A DNA stretch of 64,000 nucleotides from Ascidia mentula (lineage: Eukaryota > Chordata > Ascidiacea > Phlebobranchia > Ascidiidae): the NCBI GenBank assembly GCA_947561715.1, contig OX387203.1, positions 558,001-622,000 on the forward strand. Direction: 5' to 3'. The first letter of the stretch is position 1. Each line of letters begins with the position of its first letter. Positions 23,307-34,130 of this stretch are shown here, in pieces. The notes under the pieces were generated by a model that was given only the letters and a program-made list of their open reading frames with translations, was not told where the DNA came from and did no database searches. The translations under genes and the position numbers were made by a program.

Positions 23307-24032
23307 TCAATGTCTAAGCACACGTAGCTGATATCTCATGAAATCCACGTTGTATCCAATAAGGGCAATCCACAAAGGAATCAAAGCAATGTACAACCGC
23401 AAGCCTGGTATGATATTATCCAGGTACAAACAAAGAAGAATCTACGTGTAAATAATATAAAATACTAAGTATGCGAAATCTTAAACCACATAAAGTTTAC
23501 CAACTCCTTCCAGTTGTATTTACCTGAAACAAAGTAATACAAAACCAGACGAACAAATTCCAACACTTCCGCTCTTTTGTGACATTGTGGGAATCCTGCA
23601 AAGTCATTTTTACTTGCATGTTTAAAACAAACCTGATCAACATAACAGCAAACATTTGTTGGATAGACATCACTGTTTATCTAACCTCTACTTACATAAA
23701 CACCCCCGTTTCTGAAATGAATGATCAGTTGTAGAGTGATGACAAACATTTCAATTCCATCATGAATAAACAAAGGTATTGATGTTAGCGCCCATGATAC
23801 CTGAAACAAAAGCTTTGTTGTTATTTGTGGTTCGCTAGAAGTTGCACAAACGCGCAATTTCCAAATTTTTTAGCAAATTCGTCGAAAAAACAGGAAACTG
23901 TTTGTAAACAACTTCACAACTTACGTTCATTTTTCCGTCAAGTTTTAAAACTAGCAAAATAAGAAACACCAATGCGGCAATCCATCCTACCGCCATTTGA
24001 GGAAACAAAACCATTATTCTGAAGTTAAACAA
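23307..24032 (-). CDS. TMEM60: Transmembrane protein 60 homologue
   Basis: Four minus-strand exons (24032-23925, 23800-23696, 23595-23524, 23441-23307) join in phase to give 139 residues; human TMEM60 has 133. Recognition rests on exon 1 (FLILLVLKLDGKMN), exon 2 (SWALTSIPLFIHDGIEMFVI), exon 3 (DSHNVTKERKCWNLFVWFCI, aligned to the conserved SHN segment) and exon 4 (ALIPLWIALIGYNVDFMR). All four align in order with four hydrophobic membrane segments. The family is a conserved multi-pass membrane protein of unclear biochemical role. The first ATG may not be the only start: Met13 also precedes the first membrane segment. The gene ends about 0.4 kb upstream of CPT2 on the same strand. Confidence 0.88.
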
Positions 24033-24896
24033 ACTGTATATATTCCGACCTAATAATTAATAATAACGACAACTGATATCTAATAAACATATAATGTAAA
24101 CGACACACCGGCAATTTGTAGATTTCTATGTAAAAAAACACATCAAAGTGTGTGATAATAAACACTGATGAGGATTATTTAACTTCATTATTTAGATGGT
24201 TGTCGCCAGAATCACTGGTAATTATCAAAAATTACTGCAATAAAAAAAACGCCAAACTTTTTATTATTGTTGTGTGACAACAACTAATGCAAACAGCAAT
24301 GAAATTTCTATGTCAACTGTGCACAGTTTATAAAGAACCACTGTTTTTTACGTTTGCAGTGATTTCCAAATCATGCAAAATATGTACAACATTATTTAAA
24401 TAAAACTATAACAGCAGTTAAGCTTTGTATTTTGTTGAAATATTAGTTGAATAATATTCTTCACCATATTTTTGTTGTAAAAACCCCTAAAGGTTATTTC
24501 CCTTGAGTAGTGTACAATAAGACTTTCACAACATCTTCCCTAAACTATTCGTTGTTTTTGTTTTTCATGTTTCAATTACGGAAAATTGAACTCCAATTCG
24601 ATGGCCATCACAAAACATCCATAAATATATTTTCTTGTCCATCGATTTTGCCTACTGTGTCGTTGTGCTTAATATATATTGCTTGTATTGTTGTGTGAAT
24701 AAGAAATGAAGTAGCAGAGAGGTGAGAAAAAAACTAGTACGAAGGTAATAAGAAATACCGCGGGCACCAAAACAAGCTGGTTAATCAAATCCACAGTAAC
24801 CCAACTTCGGTTCGCAGAGAGTTTCATCATCACATACAGGTTTGAATGGTTTCTAGTTGCAATTCACATCACAGTCCGCAACACCACATTTTTGGA
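24033..24896. other. Upstream of TMEM60, no gene seen
   Basis: AT-rich sequence with only short chance frames. It presumably includes the TMEM60 promoter and ends where the 187-bp satellite array begins. Confidence 0.5.
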
Positions 24897-27800
24897 ATAA
24901 AACCAAGGCCAAAATTAAAATGTAGGTTTTTCGACCAAATCAATTGGAATTTGGCGGTTCCAGGCGGTTGGTGGGGGTCCAGGCGGCCCTGGGGCCCTCC
25001 CAAACCAGTTAACACCAGAATCGGCGCCACCTAATCTTTGGCCAATTTTTGAAAAAACACCAAGGCTATAGCCTTTCCTTTTTTCCGGATTTGAGCCAAA
25101 ATTAAAATGTTGGTTTTTCGGCTAAATCTATTGGAATTTGGCGGTTCCAGGCGGTTGGTGGGGGTCCAGGCAACCCTGGGGCCCTCCCAAACCAGTTAAC
25201 ACCAGAATCGGCGCCACCTAATCTTTGGCCAATTTTTGAAAAAACACCAAGGCTATAGCCTTTCCTTTTTTCCGGATTTGAGCCAAAATTAAAATGTTGG
25301 TTTTTCGGCTAAATCTATTGGAATTTGGCGGTTCCAGGCGGTTGGTGGGGGTCCAGGCAACCCTGGGGCCCTCCCAAACCAGTTAACACCAGAATCGGCG
25401 CCACCTAATCTTTGGCCAATTTTTGAAAAAACACCAAGGCTATAGCCTTTCCTTTTTTCCGGATTTCAGCCAAAATTAAAATGTTGTTTTTTCGGCTAAA
25501 TCTATTGGAATTTGGCGGTTCCAGGCGGTTGGTGGGGGTCCAGGCGGTCCTGGGGCCCTCCCAAACCAGTTAACACAAGAATCGGCGACACCTAGTCTTT
25601 GGCAGATTTTTGAAAAAACACCAAGGCTATAGCCTTTCCTTTTTTCCGGATTTCAGCCAAAATTAAATGTTGGTTTTTCGGCTAAATCTATTGGAATTTG
25701 GCGGTTCCAGGCGGTTGGTGGGGGTCCAGGCGGCCCTGGGGCCCACCCAAACCAGTTAACACAAGAATCGGCGACACCTAATCTTGGGCCGATTGTTGAA
25801 AATACACCAAGGCTATAGCCTTTCCTTTTTTCCGGATTTGAGCCAAAATTAAAATGTTGTTTTTTCGGCTAAATCTATTGGAATTTGGCGGTTCCAGGCG
25901 GTTGGTGGGGGTCCAGGCGGCCCTGGGGCCCTCCCAAACCAGTTAACACCAGAATCGGCGCCACCTAATCTTTGGCCAATTTTTGAAAAAACACCAAGGC
26001 TATAGCCTTTCCTTTTTTCCGGATTTGAGCCAAAATTAAAATGTTGGTTTTTCGGCTAAATCTATTGGAATTTGGCGGTTCCAGGCGGTTGGTGGGGGTC
26101 CAGGCGGTCCTGGGGCCCCCCCAAACCAGTTAACACCAGAATCGGCGCCACCTAATCTTTGGCCAATTTTTGAAAAAACACCAAGGCTATAGCCTTTCCT
26201 TTTTTCCGGATTTGAGCCAAAATTAAAATGTTGGTTTTTCGGCTAAATCTATTGGAATTTGGCGGTTCCAGGCGGTTGGTGGGGGTCCAGGCGGTCCTGG
26301 GGCCCTCCCAAACCAGTTAACACCAGAATCGGCGCCACCTAATCTTTGGCCAATTTTTGTCAAAACACCAAGGCTATAGCCTTTCCTTTTTTCCGGATTT
26401 CAGCCAAAATTAAAATGTTGGTTTTTCGGCTAAATCTATTGGAATTTGGCGGTTCCAGGCGGTTGGTGGGGGTCCAGGCGGCCCTGGGGCCCTCCCAAAC
26501 CAGTTAACACCAGAATCGGCGCCACCTAATCTTTGGCCAATTTTTGAAAAAACACCAAGGCTATAGCCTTTCCTTTTTTCCGGATTTCAGCCAAAATTAA
26601 AATGTTGGTTTTTCGGCTAAATCTATTGGAATTTGGCGGTTCCAGGCGGTTGGTGGGGGTCCAGGCGGCCCTGGGGCCCTCCCAAACCAGTTAACACCAG
26701 AATCGGCGCCACCTAATCTTTGGCCAATTTTTGTCAAAACACCAAGGCTATAGCCTTTCCTTTTTTCCGGATTTCAGCCAAAATTAAAATGTTGGTTTTT
26801 CGGCTAAATCTATTGGAATTTGGCGGTTCCAGGCGGTTGGTGGGGGTCCAGGCGGTCCTGGGGCCCCCCCAAACCAGTTAACACCAGAATCGGCGCCACC
26901 TAATCTTTGGCCAATTTTTGAAAAAACACCAAGGCTATAGCCTTTCCTTTTTTCCGGATTTGAGCCAAAATTAAAATGTTGGTTTTTCGGCTAAATCTAT
27001 TGGAATTTGGCGGTTCCAGGCGGTTGGTGGGGGTCCAGGCGGTCCTGGGGCCCTCCCAAACCAGTTAACACCAGAATCGGCGACACCTAGTCTTTGGCAG
27101 ATTTTTGAAAAAACACCAAGGCTATAGCCTTTCCTTTTTTCCGGATTTCAGCCAAAATTAAAATGTTGGTTTTTCGGCTAAATCTATTGGAATTTGGCGG
27201 TTCCAGGCGGTTGGTGGGGGTCCAGGCGGCCCTGGGGCCCTCTCAAACCAGTTAACACCAGAATCGGCGCCACCTAATCTTTGGCCAATTTTTGAAAAAA
27301 CACCAAGGCTATAGCCTTTCCTTTTTTCCGGATTTCAGCCAAAATTCAAATGTTGTTTTTTTCGGCTAAATCTATTGGAATTTGGCGGTTCCAGGCGGTT
27401 GGTGGGCGTCCAGGCGGCCCTGGGGCCCTCCCAAACCAGTTAACACCAGAATCGGCGCCACCTAATCTTTGGCCAATTTTTGAAAAAACACCAAGGCTAT
27501 AGCCTTTCCTTTTTTCCGGATTTGAGCCAAAATTAAAATGTTGGTTTTTCGGCTAAATCTATTGGAATTTGGCGGTTCCAGGCGGTTGGTGGGGGTCCAG
27601 GCGGCCCTGGGGCCCTCCCAAACCAGTTAACACCAGAATCGGCGCCACCTAATCTTTGGCCAATTTTTGAAAAAACTCCAAGGCTATAGCCTTTCCTTTT
27701 TTCCGGATTTGAGCCAAAATTAAAATGTTGGTTTTTCGGCTAAATCTATTGGAATTTGGCGGTTCCAGGCGGTTGGTGGGGGTCCAGGCGGTCCTGGGGC

Positions 27801-27978
27801 CCTCCCAAACCAGTTAACACAAGAATCGGCGACACCTAGTCTTTGGCAGATTTTTGAAAAAACACCAAGGCCTTTCCTTTTTTCCGGATTTCAGCCAAAA
27901 TTAAAATGTTGGTTTTTCGGCTAAATCTATTGGAATTTGGCGGTTCCAGGCGGTTGGTGGGGGTCCAGGTCGTCCTGC
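24897..27978. repeat. Satellite-like tandem array, unit about 187 bp, about 16.5 copies
   Basis: A unit containing TTTGGCGGTTCCAGGCGG, CCAAACCAGTTAACAC and AGGCTATAGCCT (a perfect 12-bp palindrome) repeats with a spacing of about 187 bp (for example 25021, 25208, 25395). Two junction variants exist: most copies read TCGGCGCCACC, while those near 25580, 25767, 27077 and 27825 read TCGGCGACACC. Some copies share a TCAAAA variant (26340, 26714). The array is more GC-rich than its surroundings. It has no sustained coding frame. The first and last units are diverged, as expected at array edges. Confidence 0.95.
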
Positions 27979-28047
27979 GGCCAACATCAAATTAAAAGTA
28001 AGCGTCTCCATCTTTTGATCCTTATGCCGGATACCGTGCGATTTTAG

Positions 28048-28836
28048 TTGCTGAATCGATGACGCGTTTTAAAAATTCCTGCGTTGATTGGTCGTTCGGC
28101 AATCAACGCTTGAAAATTCACTCAACTAGACCTCTAATGCGAGATATTTGCTCCAGAGTTGCAAGGATTTATCGGAATTTTGACCTGCGGCAAAATTCTA
28201 CTCAATTATTTGAGGAGAAATGCACTTTTTTGTGGCATCGTTGGCAATCAAGGCGCTATTTAGTGAGAAGTTGGGAAGTAGCTTTCATCCATTCGAAGAT
28301 TCGTCAACAAGAAGAATTCAACCCCAAGCAAGAAGACATGGTTCGATGTGTGGGGAATGACGTCAGCAATTTCAATCTTCGTCAAAGCGGAAATATTGTG
28401 AAGGTATGTCTTTGTTGGCTAGTTTTTAATAATTTAAATTGTTTTTTTTGGTGGTTTGTTTTTACAGATGTCGACATTCGTACAGGTCAAATTATCAACG
28501 CTGCGTGCTTGTTTACCGATGTATTATCGACGTCAGACGGCGGTGACGTAACATCTTTGCCGAAGAGGTACGTGAGGTCGTTTATGCCTTGTGAGTAGAA
28601 CGGTTCCGGGTGAAATCAAGCTTAGTTGAGGTTGCTCAATGGGGCCAAGTGTCCGTGCCATTTCCACACTATTGCCGTTATTTCTGTGTGATTACAAACT
28701 CACTATCATTCTGTTTCAGGGTTGCAGTGTCGTTCATCATACAGTGACAGGAGCAAGTTGAACCCACGCCACCTGCCGGATTTAGATTTGGATCGGATAC
28801 CATTGAACTATTTGCTGAATCGATGACGCGTTTTAA
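28048..28836. repeat. 25-bp direct repeats flanking a small ORF
   Basis: TTGCTGAATCGATGACGCGT plus TTTAA occurs at 28048-28072 and again at 28812-28836, 764 bp apart. A looser similarity (CGGATACC) precedes both copies. The arrangement could be a long target-site duplication, a duplicated segment, or ends of an element next to the satellite. Confidence 0.7.
28059..28551 (+). CDS. Unrecognised two-exon ORF beside the satellite array
   Basis: The ATG at 28059 opens a frame to 28403 (115 codons) ending at a good donor (AAG|GTATGT). A 64-bp intron with a pyrimidine-rich tract and TTTTTACAG acceptor follows, then an exon from 28468 to a stop at 28551, giving 142 residues. If unspliced, the frame instead runs to 28598. 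The sequence is basic and Trp/Arg-rich (LWHRWQSRRYLVRSWEVAFI) and matches no family I know. The start lies inside the left 25-bp direct repeat. It may be part of a mobile element or a chance ORF with intron-like signals. Confidence 0.35.
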
Positions 28837-29357
28837 CCATCGCCACTTCACAACATGAAATCATCCAAACTATGTTTACCTTGTTCAACTGCATCCCGTT
28901 ATTTGCAATTGCTTCGTTTTCCTTTCATCATTTTTGCCCCCAATAAACCGATCACATAAACAAATCTCGTATTTTTTAGTCGTTCACAGTAGTATTAACG
29001 TGTTCAAACAACCTTGTTTGTTCAAAAACTTCAAACAACCTTGTTTCAAAAACTAATGCACTAGAGAATATTCACGTTATAACAATCCTGAAACAATTTT
29101 TTTCCGAAATTTTAGAATATTTTCCAATTTTTTTTTCGGTTTTCCAAAAATTAAATTAAAAAAAGTTTATTTTTTATTTTCAAAGAAATGTTTTATTTTT
29201 AAATAAAATTTTGGCCACTAGGTGGCGCAATAGGGGACTTAGGCCCTATGGCAGGGTTCCTCCTAGCAAATCCTGGAAAATTTCGGCAGCATTCCACCTT
29301 TTCACTATTTTTGATTCGCTGTCGAATGAAGGGGGCCGTTAAGATTTAATTTCAAAA
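28600..29357. other. Non-coding stretch, no gene seen
   Basis: Contains the right 25-bp direct repeat (28812), short local duplications around 29005-29050 (TTCAAACAACCTTGTTT) and very AT-rich sequence to 29210. A minus-strand AATAAA near 29358-29363 could end a minus-strand transcript; a candidate minus frame runs upstream of it to a stop near 29578, with weak support. Confidence 0.35.
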
Positions 29358-30860
29358 ATTTTATTGAGTGAAGGGAGTAAAGTAACGGTCAGTAGAAGAG
29401 CGATGCGTGGATGTCTTCATCAGGGAGGAGGTCAGAAGTAATGGAACTGCAGGAGATGACCGACCAAACCATTGTAAGAGATGAGAGGATATTCTGCTTG
29501 AGCTACAGCTCAAGTTGAAGAAGAATATCCAGATCGTCGTGAAGATGCGCAAATGAACAGATCGGGATCTTCAAAGCAAGGTGGGTCTGGCATGCAAAGA
29601 ACAAATTAAAACCGCCAAGGTGACGTAACAACCAAGCATCGCTTTAACTTCTTCGACAATCCAGAAATCACGGTATACAGAACAGTTCGTCAAACCAGTG
29701 GAAGACAACCTGAAAAACAAATGCGAAGATAAATGAAATAGAGTAGTTACTCATTGAAAGGTGCAGCTACACTACTAACACCAGTTTGTTACGAAACACT
29801 TCCAGAATTAAAATAGGTTTACTAGCACTCCTTAGAACCAGAAACCACGGTTTGTGCTTATCAAATTTACATGAAATTATTAAGTTTCATTTAAAACTTT
29901 AAACATTTCATTTAAAACCATATTCCCGACAATGTTACTCCATAGTGAAATTAATTAATCCCAACACTTTCCCTATACAACACATGTTTATTGGCCATTT
30001 TATTTGTTTGAGGTGACAAAGCTTTATGTGATGGTCAGGTTTCTTGAAATATCTCCATCTCGGTTGCTCTTGAAGTTCAATGTGTCGAGTTCGCTGAATA
30101 AAAACAAAACAAGTTAAACGCAAACCGCATATGAAAAGGAGATAATTCCGCTTTCCTTTCTACTCCTAATCCACAAAAAAATTGACGTAATGACGCTGTA
30201 ATCTAGCTAACCGGTTTGATAAGCCTGGCGATGAATTTAATTTAAAATAACAATTTGAAATCCTAAACGTTTGTAAGTTTTTTTTTTAAATACCGTTTTA
30301 ATACAACAGCATTTCTTTAGATTTAAGAGGGTTTTATTTGTACGGCGTGAAGCCAGACCAAGAGAAGGCCAGACGAATCAATGTCTGTGCAAAAGAAATA
30401 GCAAATAAAACACAACTTTTAAGTGTTAACCGGACAAGTTTTTCATTGAAAGCAAAACGGAGTAAATTCCTTTTTGGCGTTTAAACAGCTGTAGGTTAAT
30501 CTATGGCAAGAAACAGTTGCTCAGGCGTTTTATTCCCACATGTAAGTATCATATCGGGTCGAATTTTGTGAGTTTATAATCAAGACGCGGGTGTCAATAG
30601 GTGGTAACTCATTGAAAAATGTCAAGCATAATAGGCAGGACTTTTGAAACTTCGAACAATAGTAACCTTTGTATTGGAGTTGTACGCCAGCCCATTTCAT
30701 ATTGAACCATCCTTGTTCAATCTGCTTCTGTCACAATCCGCAGGCGTATGGCTAGTCTCACAATGAAAAGGAAAAAACATGTATCAGGCCAAATACGAAT
30801 ACGTCCAAGGTGATTAATATAAAAATAGGAGTTGAGTGGTACACATAACCATTATGTTTG

Positions 30861-31874
30861 TTAGTACACCTTTATCTGAACAACCACGGGTGGATATTGT
30901 AAGCAGCACAACAGGATAATCACAAAAATAACAATCACAACGCTACCAAGACCATAATAAACTAATTTATAATTCCACATGCAAGACGTGTCAATATTTT
31001 GAAATTCTGCAACTTACTTTGTGGGAGATTGGATACCATCCTGACTTCGCAACTTCAGACTTTGTTCATCTTCCACCTGGGCACAACATCATCGAAATTT
31101 CTGACGAAATATTTAAACAATATTCAGTTCAGTACAAGATTAAGATTTAAAGTCAAATTAAGTAACATCGCAAATATAAAAAGTTATTTTCATTAAAAAT
31201 CTCGCCCGAATATCTTATAAAGGAAAGCGGAGGCAGTTTTAAACCTGATAAATACCTTCCGAAACAACCACATTCGCAGCCTTCTTGAATTATCCAGTCG
31301 GGATGCATTGTTCTACAAGTCATATTAACAACTTTTTTACATGTGAAAATAACTGTTTTTATGAAAATAAATACGTACCTATTTTACGAATTCAAGATTA
31401 CTTACAAAAAGATATCTGACAAGAAATGATAGATCCGTATCACCCAACAGAACAGGCTGGTTCCTGTCATGTTTCCGGTGTTTGACGAACCTACATTTTA
31501 ATTATATGGCAAAACTAGTATTCGGTTATGTGCAAGAGTAAACAGTATAAACCATAAGGCAGTTTGCTTACGATCAGCTGGTTGTAGTTTTTACTGAATT
31601 TATAAGCAACCACACGTTATTTGCAAACGAATTTAATGCTCAAGTGCTTATCGCCACTGAATTAAGATTAATACAAAATACATTTATATAATGACTTGTG
31701 AGATATAATTAAGGCTACTTACCAAGCGCATTTCATATAAAAATGGTAACAAGCCTCTTCTTCAGAATCAATTACTACTAGAGACCTGAAAAAGATCTAA
31801 ACAAATATGTAAGCCATCATTAAAACGTCCAACCACCGTCACGATCACCTTTCAAATGACGCTTTCACCTTCAT
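30861..31874 (-). CDS. Unrecognised six-exon gene for a small tail-anchored protein
   Basis: Six minus-strand exons splice in phase: 31874-31849, 31785-31723, 31490-31406, 31312-31256, 31076-31018, 30942-30861. Four donors are GTAAGT or close to it. The 123-residue product starts MKVKASFERSLVVIDSEEE, has a charged middle (KHRKHDRNQPVLLGD), and ends in one hydrophobic helix (VVIVIFVIILLCC) followed by a short tail, as in a C-terminal membrane anchor. I do not recognise the family. The model is supported only by consistent phase and splice signals; the last acceptor has alternatives and further 3' exons are possible near 30104. A coding function is inferred. Confidence 0.45.
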
Positions 31875-31899
31875 CGTTTGTCCTTCAGTCTATGGTGAT

Positions 31900-33400
31900 C
31901 ACGTGATTGTTATGTAATCAAATAAAATGCGCCAATTAAGCAATTAGCCTCGAATGCAGACTTTTCCAGATAACTTTACTCAAAAGTAATTTTTTTTAGT
32001 TTCGTGTGCCACCAGACCGGTTTGTTATACATCTATTTGCGATTTCTTGCATTTAATATTTACCTCTGTCGAGTTACCACAAGCATTAAATTTCGACTTT
32101 ATCATTCGACTAATACAGTGTTACCCAACCGTTGGTACGCGAGCACCTTTTCCGTAATATGCGGATATAATTCGAATTAAAAAATCGTAAGTGATCTCAA
32201 AATGTTTGTTACTTTATCCCCTAGGTTACTTTGTAACAATTAACTACGTGGTACGCAACCACAAAATGTTTGGAAATCACTCAACGTCTTATTAGACTCG
32301 CTTCATTTATTGAAGACCAAACCCATGATACAAATACTAATTTTCAAAGCGACGCCTCGAATCCTCAAAAGTGTCGCAATTACTCCTAAAACACACGATG
32401 ATTTTGTATAACGTTTGGAATAATTTCACGCGCCTTCCGTTAATATCAAACTGTGGTGACCCTTTCAGCTATTACAATTAAAAAAAATAGATACATCCAA
32501 TTGGTCCCAAAAACTGTCTTCCAGTGTTCGACAATATTTTATTGATAAAAGCGTCACAGGTTCGCAGTAGTCCGAACCACCAATCCCAATAATGAACTGT
32601 GTATTTCAGTCAAAACGCACAACAGCACATAAATTACACACAAAAAACATTTGTTGTGGGCACAGTTCAAGAGGTAATAACTACATTGAAGGTGGTTTTA
32701 AACAATTACTTGTCATTAAATATGTTTATTTTATCAGCCAACAAGGCTTGTGTTGACATTGAAGGAATGATCGATGCAATTGAAGAATGGAATGGGCACA
32801 GAAATCACAACACAAAAACACAACTTTAAATTTTCACTCCACAATTTATTCCAAACTTTTGCAAATGGAGCATGACAACATGAAAGGGAACATTGCTATT
32901 ACTATATTGAGGTTTTTGCAATACTTAAAATGATAAATTTAAAACTTTTATGCAACGTTGTTACATTTTAGAAAATAAGTAAATGAAAGTGGAATTAACG
33001 AAATTGCTGATGAAAAGGTACATGTACTAAGACACTGAATAACGTCTCAAAGTCAAGTGCTTACCGAATTCATAAAATATACATTCAACACAAAAAAAGA
33101 AAATCTAACAGCGAGGTGAGAAAAATATCAACAATGTGACACGAATTATTACAATATAAATAACCTTGTTTTAAACAGTTTATTGTAAAGAAAACATGTT
33201 TCGCTAAAAACGTCATCAGTTCTTATTTAAATAGAATCCACCTGCGTCACACACAACAAACAGTGTTGGAAAAAGGTCTATTTTGGAGCGAATATATTAA
33301 ATGTTGTTACGCATTACCCAACAAGATTTTAGTAAATATGCTTGTAGTCTATAGTTTATATGTTGAGCAACTGTAAAATATATGATAGGTTAAGAAATGT
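31900..33400. other. AT-rich interval, no gene supported
   Basis: Short open frames (for example 32599-32829) have no family features. Nothing else convincing is visible. Confidence 0.4.
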
Positions 33401-33879
33401 TGAAGGTGGGACAGTGTTCCAAAATTTTTCTAATGATCATTTTTTCTGGACTGAAAGTTTAACAGGGCAGCGAAGGTCGAATATTCGAACTTGAGACCTC
33501 CAACATCGAAAGTAGAAAAATAATTGATAGTTTTTGTGTGGGTAGAACAATAAATTCCACCAAATATCTTGGGAAAGTTGCATTTAAAACCAGAAAACTT
33601 CGAGGACAAAACTATGCAGAAATGACTCAATTTACTGCATTGGAGGTTAAGCAAATGACAAACCTATTTCCTGATTCTAATAGATCACTATGGTTCTTTG
33701 AGATAGAACGATCACATGTGCTTGTGCATTTCCAGACCTTTACAATCTTAGCAACAGTGTTTTGCGTTGTTGAATAAAAAGGTTTGATTAAAGAGACCAC
33801 AGCAAATGTTGGATGTTCTACCAACGACCAGTAAACAAAACAAGAAACTGAAGTTAAGACAACCAGAAATAGTTTCTTA

Positions 33880-34130
33880 CAAAAATCTTCTTGTATTCAA
33901 CCATGTATTTGCCTTGTAATCAACAAGACACTACTTTGAAGGTCAGTAGACCATACTACAATATCAGCAAAAATTGCTTCATACTATTACAAAGTGTAGA
34001 AATTGGAGGGATGATCTATGCAATTGGATATTTGGACGTCGAGTCCACTTGTGGTGCAAGGACACCAAAAAAAGTTAAAATTCTCCTACACAAATATCAA
34101 ACAGAAAAGTTGTGAAGCTGGATTACTGAT
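33880..34130 (+). mobile_element. Degenerate fragment related to the 40-43 kb repeat
   Basis: The stretch around AAGTGTAGAAATTGGAGGGATGATCTATGCAATTGGA matches, in order, the segment before the transposase-like domain at about 40050, 41095 and 42170. It is an older, more diverged copy of that repeat and is not a functional gene. Confidence 0.55.

Noticed and set aside
24846..25034. ORF at the left edge of the satellite
   Set aside because: It runs into the 187-bp unit and is not sustained in later copies, so it is a chance frame.
24897..27978. CRISPR-like array
   Set aside because: There are no unique spacers: the whole 187-bp unit repeats, and the sequence is eukaryotic.
29361..29578. Minus-strand coding exon ending near 29578 with AATAAA downstream
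   Set aside because: A frame reading VEEVKAMLGCYVTLAVLICS follows a possible acceptor, but no upstream exon joins it convincingly.
31723..31785. C-type lectin signature (LVVIDSEEE) in the unknown minus-strand gene
   Set aside because: The rest of the lectin fold, including its WND/EPN motifs and cysteines, is absent.
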